Assembly (NCBI GenBank): GCA_946404705.1
Contig: CAMJES010000005.1
Coordinates: 1 to 22,067, forward strand
Origin: an uncultured Ruminococcus sp.
GTDB taxonomy: Bacteria > Bacillota > Clostridia > Oscillospirales > Ruminococcaceae
Direction: 5' to 3'
Length of the DNA stretch: 22,067 bases
Every line of letters begins with the position of its first letter. The stretch's first letter is position 1. The notes below the pieces were generated by a model. It was not told the origin of the DNA and did no database searches. It saw nothing but the letters and a program-made list of their open reading frames with translations. Below are positions 1-8,052 of the stretch, one piece after another. Made by a program: the position numbers and the translations under genes.

Positions 1-454
1 CTTTAGGATTAATGTCATATATAGAGTAGTCGAAGTCGGGTTTCGTTTTCATCAGCATGGGCAGCTTGGTTACTACCTGCTCACCGAAAACGCTCTGACC
101 GCCCATGACAGCGTCAAGCGCAGAAGCGATGCTCTCAAAATTCTGTTTCAGAATATATCCCTTAGCGCCCATGTTAAGGGCTTTTACTATGTATTCATCA
201 TCGGAAAAGGTCGTCAGATATAAAATTTTTGCGTTGCTGTGCTTTTTTAGTATCTGCTCGCCAGCTTCAAGTCCCGTCATGCCCTCCATGCGTATATCCA
301 TAAGCATAACATCGGGGATATGCTCATCGTAAAGCCTTATAGCGTCCTCTCCGCAGTTTCCCGTCGCGGCAACGGTTACCTTGCCCGTGCTTTCAAGAAT
401 TGTTTTGAGCGACAGCGCAACAAGCTTGTCATCATCAATAATTACTATATTCAT
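1..454 (-). CDS. NarL/FixJ-type response regulator, 3' end cut by window edge
   Basis: The first 151 codons are present. They read as a receiver domain beginning MNIVIIDDDKLVA, with the acidic pocket DDD at residues 7-9, the phospho-acceptor Asp in the MLMDIR motif, the conserved Thr in YLTTFSDD and the Lys in KGYILK. The LuxR-type DNA-binding helix-turn-helix expected after residue ~150 lies outside the window, so the NarL class is inferred from the receiver and from the partner kinase. The start is ATG at 454 with GGAGAG at 462-467. The gene follows the kinase by 67 bp on the same strand and should be its phosphorylation target. By analogy with LnrK it would control the divergent ABC exporter genes; that is inference from gene order. 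Confidence 0.9.
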   Translation of the reverse strand, partial: MNIVIIDDDKLVALSLKTILESTGKVTVAATGNCGEDAIRLYDEHIPDVMLMDIRMEGMTGLEAGEQILKKHSNAKILYLTTFSDDEYIVKALNMGAKGYILKQNFESIASALDAVMGGQSVFGEQVVTKLPMLMKTKPDFDYSIYDINPK

Positions 455-521
455 CTTAGATCTCTCCATTATTCATTGTCTTTTTTAAGGAACCACTGAT
501 TATTGCTGCAGCAGAAATGAT

Positions 522-1580
522 TTACTTTGGTATGGAAACCACTACCCCGAAGCCCTTTTCCGAGGCGGATATGTTTATTATCCCTCTCAAGTCTTCGGCT
601 CTTTCGCGCATAGTTGAAAGTCCTATGCCGCTGTCGGAAATCTTTTCACATTTTCCGTTGTCGCTTACCTCAAGCTTATAGAACCCCGGGTGTTCTATGA
701 TGGATAACTTTATTCTGTCCCCATTGCTGTGCTTAACGGCATTTGAAAGGCACTCCTTGATTATCCCCAAAAAGCCAAGCTTGACTTTTTTCGGCATACT
801 TTCGGAAAAATCAAAGTCACACTCGACATTGAAGCTTTCCCGTATCGGCTTTACCGCATCGTTCACCGCAAGCTTTAAGTCAATAGAATCATCGTGCAGC
901 TTATGTACGCTGTTTCGTATGCTCGTCATAGCGGAATCAAGGGTTTCCTTTAAGCTTAAAAGGCTTTCGCGCTGCGCTTCGTCCTTGTTTATGATGATAA
1001 GTGCGCCGACCTGCAGTATTGAACGGGTAAGCATATGTCCGACATTATCGTGTATCTCTCTTGCGATTCGGTTGCGCTCTTTCATTGTCGCAAGCTTTAT
1101 CTCATTATCCTGATTTTCGCGAAGCTGCTTGTTTTTCTGCTGGAGAAGCAGGTTTACCTCCTCCGAATCATCTCTTGTCAGTATAAGCTTCTTCTCAGCT
1201 TCTTCAAGCCGCGCTGTATTGCGCCAAAGGATGAACGCAATAAATGCGCCGCAAATCAAAAGCATTATCTGTATGGTACTGAAGCTGCCGGCATATACGA
1301 TAACAGATATCACCGATAAAATCATAAACCACGGTCGTTTATCCCGTAAAAAATCGTATATCATAAGCGGTATCATGCAGCAGAACACGGGTTCTGCAAA
1401 GCAAAGCACCGCCATGATCATTTCCGAAACGATGGATACTCTTGCAGAAAAGCTCTGACTTATAGCAGAAAGAGCTATCGTAACGAGCAGTGCAATAACG
1501 GGAACATCAAAATCCTCATATCCGATAAGTGCTGCGATGCAAAGCAGCAATACAGCCGCTTTATCTATAAGCCTGTTCAA
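522..1580 (-). CDS. NarL-family sensor histidine kinase (HisKA_3), LnrJ/DesK-like
   Basis: A 352-aa membrane sensor kinase. About five hydrophobic segments fill residues 1-120, followed by a coiled linker (EEAEKKL...LLLQQKNKQL). Next is the HisKA_3 box ERNRIAREIHDNVGHML with phospho-acceptor His177, then a HATPase_c domain with N-box IIKECLSNAVKH and G-box DSGIGLSTMRERA. I place the start at TTG 1580, because a GGGGGG ribosome site lies 6 nt upstream (1587-1592) and the best promoter on this strand (1616-1644) is just upstream. A longer frame back to TTG 1649 would begin upstream of that promoter. The gene heads an operon with the response regulator and diverges from the ABC exporter. The intramembrane-type sensor with little extracytoplasmic mass suggests sensing of membrane-active compounds; the ligand is unknown. 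Confidence 0.92.
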   Translation of the reverse strand: MNRLIDKAAVLLLCIAALIGYEDFDVPVIALLVTIALSAISQSFSARVSIVSEMIMAVLCFAEPVFCCMIPLMIYDFLRDKRPWFMILSVISVIVYAGSFSTIQIMLLICGAFIAFILWRNTARLEEAEKKLILTRDDSEEVNLLLQQKNKQLRENQDNEIKLATMKERNRIAREIHDNVGHMLTRSILQVGALIIINKDEAQRESLLSLKETLDSAMTSIRNSVHKLHDDSIDLKLAVNDAVKPIRESFNVECDFDFSESMPKKVKLGFLGIIKECLSNAVKHSNGDRIKLSIIEHPGFYKLEVSDNGKCEKISDSGIGLSTMRERAEDLRGIINISASEKGFGVVVSIPK

Positions 1581-1615
1581 ATCCGTCCCCCCAAAAATAT
1601 TTTTCACATATCTTG

Positions 1616-1644
1616 ATTTTACCACAAAAAACTGCTTGTGTCTA
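1616..1644 (-). promoter_or_regulatory. Promoter of the two-component operon
   Basis: On the minus strand, TAGACA (1639-1644; 5 of 6 match to TTGACA) is followed after 17 bp by TAAAAT (1616-1621; 5 of 6 match to TATAAT). Transcription would start near 1609, leaving about 28 nt of leader before TTG 1580. This position supports the 1580 start over 1649. Confidence 0.6.
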
Positions 1645-1688
1645 TACAAAAAATTACATTTGTCATATCATTTGCTGACGATTGACAC

Positions 1689-1717
1689 TTACAATCCGCC
1701 CGATATATGTGTATAAT
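1689..1717 (+). promoter_or_regulatory. Probable promoter of the ABC exporter operon
   Basis: A perfect TATAAT lies at 1712-1717. At 17-bp spacing the -35 would be the weak TTACAA (1689-1694). A perfect TTGACA at 1682-1687 lies 24 bp away, too far for a standard promoter. A good -10 with a poor -35 fits a promoter that needs an activator, plausibly the adjacent response regulator; no repeat that I would call its site is obvious. AGGAGG (1733-1738) precedes ATG 1746. Confidence 0.5.
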
Positions 1718-1745
1718 TAAATCATAACAAAAAGGAGGCTTCATC

Positions 1746-2693
1746 ATGGCAGAAACGATCGTAAAAATTGAAAATCTTGTAAAGCGGTACAAGGATCTTA
1801 TCGCACTTGACCATCTTAATCTTGAAATAAAGCAAGGCGAGGTATTCGGACTTCTGGGCCCCAACGGTTCGGGTAAAAGTACCACAATAAACTGTCTGCT
1901 TTCGCTGCTTACCTTTGACAAGGGCAGCATTGAAATATTCGGAAAAAAAATGGCTCCCGATAATTACGAGGCAAAACGCAATATCGGTATTATTATGCAG
2001 AACGTTGCCGTATTTGACGAGCTTACGGTCATCGAAAACATCGACTATTTCTGCGGACTTTACATCAAGGACAAGAGCGAACGCAAAAAATGTGTACAAG
2101 ACGCAATCGAATTCACAGAGCTTCAGGATTTTATACATTTCTACCCCAAAAAGCTTTCAGGCGGTCTGCTCAGACGTCTTAACATTGCCTGCGGAATCGC
2201 ACACAAGCCCAAGCTTATCATTCTTGATGAGCCGACCGTTGCAGTCGATCCGCAAAGCAGAAACAAGATCCTTGAGGGCATTCAGAAGCTCAACGAGGAA
2301 GGTGCTACAATTATTTACACTTCCCATTACATGGAAGAGGTTGAGCAGATCTGCACACGGATCGCCATCATGGACAAGGGCAAGAAAATCGCGGAGGGTA
2401 CTAAGGACGAGCTGAAAAAGATGATAAAGAACACCGAAACTGTATCGGTTGAGATCTCGGAAATTCCCGATGATATCCTTGAAAAGCTAAGCACTCTCCC
2501 CCATGTTTACAGCACCGACTTTAACAACGGCAAGCTTGAAGTAAAATGTTCGGGCGGCAAGCACAACCTTATCAGAATACTGAACGTTCTGCAGGAAAGC
2601 GACCTGCATTTCGGCAGAGTATTCTCCGAGCTTCCCACGCTGAATGATGTGTTCCTTGAGATCACGGGTAAGGCTCTGAGAGATTCTGACTGA
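1746..2693 (+). CDS. ABC transporter ATP-binding protein (ABC-2 exporter, LnrL/YfiL-like)
   Basis: A 315-aa nucleotide-binding subunit. Walker A is GPNGSGKST (38-46), the Q-loop Gln is residue 85 (IIMQN), the signature is LSGGLLRR (137-144), Walker B is LIILDEP (157-163) and the H-loop His is residue 194 (YTSHYMEE). The LSGG-L/M-xRR signature and the roughly 90-residue C-terminal extension are typical of drug and lantibiotic/polyene exporter ATPases (CcmA/NatA/LnrL group). AGGAGG at 1733-1738 sets ATG 1746. It is the first gene of a three-gene operon with two permeases, 18 bp before the first. It should power export across the cytoplasmic membrane. The substrate cannot be read from sequence; the linearmycin-resistance family is the closest layout. 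Confidence 0.95.
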   Translation: MAETIVKIENLVKRYKDLIALDHLNLEIKQGEVFGLLGPNGSGKSTTINCLLSLLTFDKGSIEIFGKKMAPDNYEAKRNIGIIMQNVAVFDELTVIENIDYFCGLYIKDKSERKKCVQDAIEFTELQDFIHFYPKKLSGGLLRRLNIACGIAHKPKLIILDEPTVAVDPQSRNKILEGIQKLNEEGATIIYTSHYMEEVEQICTRIAIMDKGKKIAEGTKDELKKMIKNTETVSVEISEIPDDILEKLSTLPHVYSTDFNNGKLEVKCSGGKHNLIRILNVLQESDLHFGRVFSELPTLNDVFLEITGKALRDSD

Positions 2694-2711
2694 ACGAAAG
2701 GAGAATAGAAT

Positions 2712-3866
2712 ATGTTCCTGCATAATTTAAAGTACGAATTTCTTCAGAATATTCGTGCAAAATCGCTTATTCTGTGGCTTATCCTGTTCCCGATAATCCT
2801 CGGTACATTTTTCAAGATCGCTTTCTCGGGCATTTATGAAAGCACTACCGTTTTTTCAGCAGTACCGATCGCAGTTGTGGAAGACGGCGACAACTCGGTT
2901 TTCAGAGAGGTAATGACTACGCTTTCCGAGGGTGATGACGCACTTTTTGAAACGGAATATACCAATGAAGACGCTGCAATGGAAATGCTTGAGGCAAAAA
3001 AAATATCGGGTATTCTTTACGTTGCCGGCGAAAAGCTTTCCATTACTGTAACGCCTGCCGAGGGTGGGCCTTCCGCAGAAAGCATTCGCCAGACGATAAT
3101 AAAATCTTTCGGCGAGCAATATAATGCACATTGCAACATTATCGCCGATACTGTTGCAAACTCCCCCGAAAAGATCTCCGATGTAGTATCCGCACTTTCC
3201 GAAGACATAAAATGCAACGAAAATATCCCTTTGACAAACGGCAATCATGATAATATGCTCTCCTATTACTACAATCTTATAGCAATGGTTGCTCTTCTCG
3301 GCTCAGACCTCGGACTAAACATTGCTGTTTCAAGTCAGGGTAATCTTTCGGCTATCGGCGCAAGAAAGTGCTGTTCGCCTACAAAGAAGCTTGTAACGAT
3401 CATTTCGTCAATGGTTGGCTGCATTACCGTTCAGACCGTATGCATAATAATTGCCGTTTCGTTCCTTGCTTTCGTGCTTAAGGTTGATTTCGGCAGCAAG
3501 CTTCACATGGTCTATCTTGCAGGCTCAATAGGCGGTATGCTGGGTGTATCCTTTGGTTTCGCTATCGGCTCTATCGGAAGGCTTGGGGTAAACGCAAAGA
3601 GTGCTATCGCAACGGCGTTTTCACTTATATGCTGTTTCTTCAGCGGACTTATGGCAGGAAACATGAAAGCCATTGTAAGCACTTATGCCCCTTGGTTTAA
3701 CGAGATTAACCCTGCGGCGGTCATCTCCGACTCGCTTTACTGCCTTAACTTTTACGATGATTATGAACGTTTCACTCAGAAAATCGTTACCATGCTTATT
3801 ATGACCGTAGTCTTTACTATAATCGGATTTTTCCTTACAAGGAGGCGCAAGTATGCAAGTCTTTAA
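2712..3866 (+). CDS. ABC-2 type permease subunit (LnrM-like)
   Basis: A 384-aa membrane protein with ABC-2 architecture. One N-terminal membrane segment (SLILWLILFPIILGTFF, about 18-34) is followed by an extracytoplasmic region of about 150 residues, which begins with the typical VPIAVVEDGDN strand. Five or so membrane helices fill residues 190-380, and the protein ends TRRRKYASL. AAAGGAG (2697-2703) precedes ATG 2712. Its last 14 nt overlap the start of the second permease, and the Shine-Dalgarno site of that gene lies inside this one, so the two are probably translationally coupled and form a heterodimeric channel. The fold class is certain and the substrate is not. Confidence 0.9.
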   Translation: MFLHNLKYEFLQNIRAKSLILWLILFPIILGTFFKIAFSGIYESTTVFSAVPIAVVEDGDNSVFREVMTTLSEGDDALFETEYTNEDAAMEMLEAKKISGILYVAGEKLSITVTPAEGGPSAESIRQTIIKSFGEQYNAHCNIIADTVANSPEKISDVVSALSEDIKCNENIPLTNGNHDNMLSYYYNLIAMVALLGSDLGLNIAVSSQGNLSAIGARKCCSPTKKLVTIISSMVGCITVQTVCIIIAVSFLAFVLKVDFGSKLHMVYLAGSIGGMLGVSFGFAIGSIGRLGVNAKSAIATAFSLICCFFSGLMAGNMKAIVSTYAPWFNEINPAAVISDSLYCLNFYDDYERFTQKIVTMLIMTVVFTIIGFFLTRRRKYASL

Positions 3867-5013
3867 AGCTTTCCTAAAAATATCAAAGAAAAATATCCCT
3901 ATGGCGCTTATTTATGTTGGATTATTCCTTGTGCTGCTGGCTTTTTTTGTAGACAGCAATGCCGAAAATAACAGTTTTGAAGCTGAACGCCTCAGCGTAA
4001 GCGTAATTGACATGGACAATACCGACGCAAGCAGAGCGCTCACCGAATTTATCGGTCAAAAACACGACCTTGTTGAAATTGAAAACGACAAGGACATAAT
4101 TCTCGACGCGCTTTACTACGAAAAGATCGACTATGTCCTCAACATCAACCGTGGCTATTCCGAAAAGATATCAAACGGCAGCACAGACGGACTTTTCACC
4201 AACTATAAGATACCCGACAGCTACACAGGCGTATTCATTGACAACCTTGTAAATCAGTATGTTTCCACACTTTCAGCATATCTTGCAGGCGGAAACAGCT
4301 TTGACGAAGCATTAACAAAGACTGAAGACCTGCTATCAAAGGAATTACCTGTAACCGTTCAAAGCTTTTCCCACGATGAAACCGAAACTGAGGATTATTC
4401 TAAAAAAATGATGTATTATTTTCAGTATATGGCATACATTATCATGAGTGTACTTATCACGATACTGTCTAAAGTCATTGTCACGGTGAACAGAAAAGAA
4501 GTTCGCAGCAGGACAAACTGCTCATGTATTACAGTTGCCTCACAGACTGCACAGATAATCCTTGGCAGCGCAGTTGTTGTTGCTGTAATATGGGTGATAT
4601 TCATTTTGGCGGCATTCATTATGAACGGCGGAACATTTACAGATAAATGTCTTCTCGCAGTATTTAACAGCTTTGTATTTACTGTTGTTTCAGCTGGGAT
4701 CGCGTTACTCATTGCGGCTCTTGCGCCAAAGTCCGATTCGATAAACGTTATCTCAAACATTGTTGCTCTCGGCATGAGTTTTCTCTGCGGTGTATTTGTA
4801 AATCAGAGTTTGCTGGGTGAAAGCGTTCTTTCGGCAGCAAGATTTCTCCCTGCATATTGGTACATCAGAGCAAACAATATGCTTTCGGGACTTTCCGAAG
4901 AAGTTTTCAACATTAACAGCTTTATGTCCTTTGTTGGTATTGAAGCGATTTTTGCGGCGGCTTTGTTCGCGATCATAATCCTTATCTACAAGGTAAAGCA
5001 TAATGCACAGTAA
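3853..5013 (+). CDS. Second ABC-2 type permease subunit (LnrN-like)
   Basis: A 386-aa paralogue in architecture of the preceding permease. It has an N-terminal membrane helix (MALIYVGLFLVLLAFFV, about 17-33) and an extracytoplasmic domain starting LSVSVIDMDNTDAS, rich in short acidic stretches. Five to six C-terminal membrane helices follow, ending IIILIYKVKHNAQ. The ribosome site AGGAGG (3840-3845) lies in the last codons of the upstream gene, and ATG 3853 overlaps it by 14 nt. Two unequal permeases plus one ATPase, divergent from a NarL-type two-component system, is the Lnr/Yfi arrangement. No clear terminator follows; a dispersed inverted-repeat element starts 102 bp downstream. Confidence 0.9.
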   Translation: MQVFKAFLKISKKNIPMALIYVGLFLVLLAFFVDSNAENNSFEAERLSVSVIDMDNTDASRALTEFIGQKHDLVEIENDKDIILDALYYEKIDYVLNINRGYSEKISNGSTDGLFTNYKIPDSYTGVFIDNLVNQYVSTLSAYLAGGNSFDEALTKTEDLLSKELPVTVQSFSHDETETEDYSKKMMYYFQYMAYIIMSVLITILSKVIVTVNRKEVRSRTNCSCITVASQTAQIILGSAVVVAVIWVIFILAAFIMNGGTFTDKCLLAVFNSFVFTVVSAGIALLIAALAPKSDSINVISNIVALGMSFLCGVFVNQSLLGESVLSAARFLPAYWYIRANNMLSGLSEEVFNINSFMSFVGIEAIFAAALFAIIILIYKVKHNAQ

Positions 5014-5115
5014 TACTAAGAAACCGCCGATCAATACGTTTCTGCCGTTTTTCAAAATGTCCTCAAAGGCGTAAACTCTTACATTTCTCAAAACATCAAA
5101 AACGAATTCTTCGCT

Positions 5116-5238
5116 TTATACTAAACACCATTTAAAATTTGGAAAAAATCAAGCCGACAATCTCGTAACTGTTGAAAACATTTTTATATTGGATTTCGGC
5201 ACAGATTTTTTCCTGTATTTTATTGGTGTTTATTATTA
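5116..5238. repeat. Dispersed inverted-repeat element, copy 1 (MITE-like)
   Basis: About 123 bp that recurs at 21840-21979. The left part begins TTATACTAAACACCATTT. The right part ends ATTGGTGTTTATTATTA. Read as reverse complement, the right part matches the left over about 45 bp with mismatches; the shared blocks are TAAACACCA, GGAAAAAATC and GCCGA-AATC. The whole unit can therefore fold as one long imperfect hairpin. It carries no coding capacity. It sits between the convergent ABC operon and the yibE/F-like gene, so its RNA could also act as a bidirectional transcript end. No transposase was seen; the class is inferred from length, inverted ends and a second copy. Confidence 0.75.
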
Positions 5239-5272
5239 GCGATGGATTTTTTGGTAATAAAGCAGTTTATGT

Positions 5273-6397
5273 TTATTTGCTTTCCTTTTTTGTAAGCAGG
5301 AAACCACAGGCAATAGCCGTAAGCGGAGCAACACTTACAAGACCGAAGCTTCCGACAACGGTATGCACTATCTCTGCGGCAACGTATTTATAATTTAGGA
5401 TATTTCCGAGCGGAGTTCCCTGCGCCATAAAAACCATAAGCAATGCGCAGCAGCTTCCCGAATATGCCAGCAGAAGCGTTGTTGTAATAGTACCCATAGC
5501 TGCCCTGCCGACGTTAAGACCCGATTTTATCGCTTCGATGCGGCTTATGTCGGGCTTTTTTTGTATTACTTCGTGAACGGCGGATGTGATATCCACCGCC
5601 AAGTCCATAACTGCTCCCGATGAACCGATAAAAATGCTCGCCATAAATATCTTTGTCAAGTTAAGATCGTTGTAGCCGTTATAAAGCAGACTTTCGGAAA
5701 AAGACATAACTGCGCCGTGTATCTTAAAAATGTCCGTGAATATCATTCCCGTGACGGCGGTCGTTACTATTCCTGCTCCGACTCCGAGCGAAGCCGCTGC
5801 TGTTCGTCTGTCAAAGCCGTATACAAGCGCAATTATCATCACCGAAAGCAGCAGGACAATAACTCCTCCCGTTATTATCGGGTCAGATCCTTTAAGATAA
5901 AGCGGAACAAGCAGCTTCCATATCGAAAGCACCGTCACTATAAAGGAAAGCACAGCTCTCACTCCTGTTTTTCCTGCAAAAGCAACGAGGAACACCACAA
6001 AAACTGCTGCAAGGACAAGCTCGCTGTTAAGGCGATAGTGATCTACCATTGTCACTGACAGAATTTCATCGTCACGATAGCTTACAAGCACATAAGCCTT
6101 GTCGCCCTCTGCAAAAATTTTATCCTGTTCAAGAGAGCCGTTGAGCATATTCACAGCTTCGGTTTCCTGTCCCTTGAACAAACCGCCGAGAAGCTTTACT
6201 TTGCATACCTGCTCACCCTGACGGACAAGTCCCGTATCAATTATAGCAGAATTATCGCAGGATATCACTTTTGCGGCGCAGCGGTCGCTTCCGGTATAAG
6301 ACGCAGCGCCCTCAAAGCCTGTCGGTATCAGCAGCAAAGTGACTATCAAAAGCACAGCCGCAATAACCGGCGCATTATATCTGATTTTTTCCGACAT
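5273..6397 (-). CDS. YibE/F family membrane protein
   Basis: A 374-aa integral membrane protein. An N-terminal helix (APVIAAVLLIVTLLLIPTGF) is followed by an extracytoplasmic domain of about 95 residues (30-125) and then seven or so helices. Family hallmarks are GKTGVRAVLSFIVTVLSI, the acidic helix SIFIGSSGAVMDLAVDITSAVHEV and the following loop with GLNVGRAAMGTITTTLLLAYSG. YibE/F-like proteins are conserved in Firmicutes but their biochemical role is unproven. ATG 6397 is preceded by AAAGG. It lies 85 bp downstream of the alkaline phosphatase gene on the same strand, separated by a stable hairpin. No convincing own promoter was seen in that gap, so read-through from the phosphatase is possible, which would place it under phosphate control. 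Confidence 0.92.
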   Translation of the reverse strand: MSEKIRYNAPVIAAVLLIVTLLLIPTGFEGAASYTGSDRCAAKVISCDNSAIIDTGLVRQGEQVCKVKLLGGLFKGQETEAVNMLNGSLEQDKIFAEGDKAYVLVSYRDDEILSVTMVDHYRLNSELVLAAVFVVFLVAFAGKTGVRAVLSFIVTVLSIWKLLVPLYLKGSDPIITGGVIVLLLSVMIIALVYGFDRRTAAASLGVGAGIVTTAVTGMIFTDIFKIHGAVMSFSESLLYNGYNDLNLTKIFMASIFIGSSGAVMDLAVDITSAVHEVIQKKPDISRIEAIKSGLNVGRAAMGTITTTLLLAYSGSCCALLMVFMAQGTPLGNILNYKYVAAEIVHTVVGSFGLVSVAPLTAIACGFLLTKKESK

Positions 6398-6424
6398 AAA
6401 TAAAAACCTTTCATATATAGTATT

Positions 6425-6449
6425 GCTCCCGCACGTTATGTACGGGAGC
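6425..6449 (-). other. Stem-loop between alkaline phosphatase and yibE/F-like gene
   Basis: On the minus strand, arms GCTCCCGTAC and GTGCGGGAGC can pair for 10 bp including one G-U wobble, around the loop ATAAC. On the plus strand the same position would be a C-A mismatch, so the structure favours the minus-strand transcript. No U-tract follows on that strand (AATACTATAT), so it is not a standard intrinsic terminator. It may be a 3'-end or processing hairpin of the phosphatase mRNA, or a partial attenuator before the next gene. Confidence 0.55.
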
Positions 6450-6482
6450 TTTTATGGAGAAATCAGGAATGAACAGCGCTTG

Positions 6483-8018
6483 TTACTTTACATTTGTGAG
6501 AAGTGCAAGCTTGTTGTAGATATCGGTATTATCATAATATCCGCCGAAAAGCTCCTGACCTGCGCCCTTTGCGAATACTGCAACGGGAAGTCCTGTGTGG
6601 GAGTAAGAGCTGAAATTGATGCCCGACTTATTGTTGAGGATATGTGTAATTGTTACGGAGAGGGGTTCGTATGTGCCGTAGAGGATATATTCTTCATCGG
6701 TAAGCTCCTCTTCGCCGCCGTTCATTGTCTTGTCGTATGCGGATTTGAGCTTTTCCATTTCCCAGTCGGTAAGGATAAGGTTGGGGTTGGTCTTGTCGGT
6801 CGCATTTTCGGGAGCAACAAGTCCGAAAAGCATCTGAACATCTTTGAGTACCTTTTCAAATGAAGTTCCGTTTTCCTTGTACTTTGCAACATAGTCGCTG
6901 TCATATTTTGCGTATGAGATCTTCTGATTCTTGAGATTTGCAAGATATGTATCATAGTTTGTTCCAGCGTAGCCGATTGTAAGACCGCCTGTTTCGTGGT
7001 CACCGGTTACAAGGATAAGAGTTTCATCGGGATGCTTGTTGTAGAACTCAACTGCTTCTGCGACTGCAAAGCTGAGAGCGGCTGTATCGGAAATTGTTGA
7101 GCCTGCGTCATTTGCGTGGCAAGCCCAGTCAATCTTTCCGCCTTCGACCATCATAAAGAAGCCTGTGTCATTATCAAGCACCTCAATGCCCTTTTCAACA
7201 TAGTCTGCAAGAGTCCATTCGCCCTTCTTGCTGTCCTTGTTATATGACATTGAATCGCTGTCTGCGAGAGTTTCTGCGATAACGATGGATTTGCCGTCCT
7301 TTGCGGTAAGCTTCTCGGCTTCTGCCTGAGTTTTGATAACATTATAGCCTGCGTCCTCAGCAACCTTGTAGATATCCTTCTGATCGTCATTTGCGCCTGT
7401 GGGTTTGAGAAGTGCGCCGCCTGCGAAGTAGTCGAAGTCACTTTCTACCATTTCAAGTCCGATCTCATAGTAATTCTTTCTGCTTGACTGGTGCGCATAA
7501 TATGCTGCAGGAGTTGCGTGATTGAGGTTTACCGTTGTAACAACGCCGACCTTGTAGCCGTACTGTTCCTTAAGCTTTTCGGAGATCGTTTCATACTTTG
7601 TTGTGAAGGTTTCGTCCATATTGATAGTTCCGCTGTATGTCTTGTGACCTGTGGAGAGAGAAGTCGCCGTTGAAGCGGAATCGGGGCAGAAAGATGTGGA
7701 ATCGTATGTTGCTGCCGAGCCTGCAACGGGGAATTTCATAAAATTCAGTTCCTTTGTGTTATCAAGAATACCGTTGTTGTTCGTATCGTTCAGAGCGGAG
7801 TAGTAATCTGCTGTTGCCTGTATCTGAGGGTAGCTCATACCGTCACCGATAAACATAAAAATGTACTTCGGAGTTTTTCCGTTATACTGTGAAGCGGAAG
7901 TTTCCGTTTTTGTTGCAGCTTTGGTTTTGGTGTTTGCTGCATAAACCGTGCTTACTGTTGCAGTTGCCGCAACTGCAATTGCAGCGATAGCTGCTGCCGC
8001 CTTTTTGAATTTCATCAT
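6483..8018 (-). CDS. Secreted alkaline phosphatase
   Basis: A 511-aa exported phosphomonoesterase. The signal peptide is MMKFKKAAAAIAAIAVAATA..., with likely cleavage after VYA (residue 27). The alkaline phosphatase superfamily core is complete: FIGDGMS with metal ligand Asp59, CPDSAS with Asp113 and nucleophile Ser114, MMVEGGKIDWACHAND (Glu292, Asp297, His301), LVTGDHETGG (Asp340, His341) and the late ligand in SYSHTGLPVAVF (His474). The length fits Bacillus PhoA/PhoB-type enzymes plus an insertion. An acidic loop DTNNNGILD at 78-86 resembles a calcium-binding EF-hand loop. ATG 8018 (ATGATG) follows AAAAGGCAGG. Upstream lie a promoter, a possible operator palindrome and a direct-repeat array of PhoP type, so induction by phosphate starvation is likely. 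It should release phosphate outside the membrane. Confidence 0.96.
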   Translation of the reverse strand: MMKFKKAAAAIAAIAVAATATVSTVYAANTKTKAATKTETSASQYNGKTPKYIFMFIGDGMSYPQIQATADYYSALNDTNNNGILDNTKELNFMKFPVAGSAATYDSTSFCPDSASTATSLSTGHKTYSGTINMDETFTTKYETISEKLKEQYGYKVGVVTTVNLNHATPAAYYAHQSSRKNYYEIGLEMVESDFDYFAGGALLKPTGANDDQKDIYKVAEDAGYNVIKTQAEAEKLTAKDGKSIVIAETLADSDSMSYNKDSKKGEWTLADYVEKGIEVLDNDTGFFMMVEGGKIDWACHANDAGSTISDTAALSFAVAEAVEFYNKHPDETLILVTGDHETGGLTIGYAGTNYDTYLANLKNQKISYAKYDSDYVAKYKENGTSFEKVLKDVQMLFGLVAPENATDKTNPNLILTDWEMEKLKSAYDKTMNGGEEELTDEEYILYGTYEPLSVTITHILNNKSGINFSSYSHTGLPVAVFAKGAGQELFGGYYDNTDIYNKLALLTNVK

Positions 8019-8052
8019 TGATTACCTGCCTTTTCATTTTCCTTAATTTTTT

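Noticed and set aside
1682..1717. TTGACA 1682 with TATAAT 1712 as a consensus promoter
   Set aside because: The spacer is 24 bp, outside the usable range; the -10 was kept with a weak -35 at 17 bp.
5172..5393. Plus-strand frame of 73 codons over the repeat and the yibE/F 3' end
   Set aside because: It starts inside the dispersed repeat, runs antisense to a well-supported gene and has no family features.
6443..6456. Hairpin plus TTTT as a plus-strand intrinsic terminator
   Set aside because: No plus-strand gene ends nearby, the T-run is only four bases, and the stem pairs better in the minus-strand RNA.
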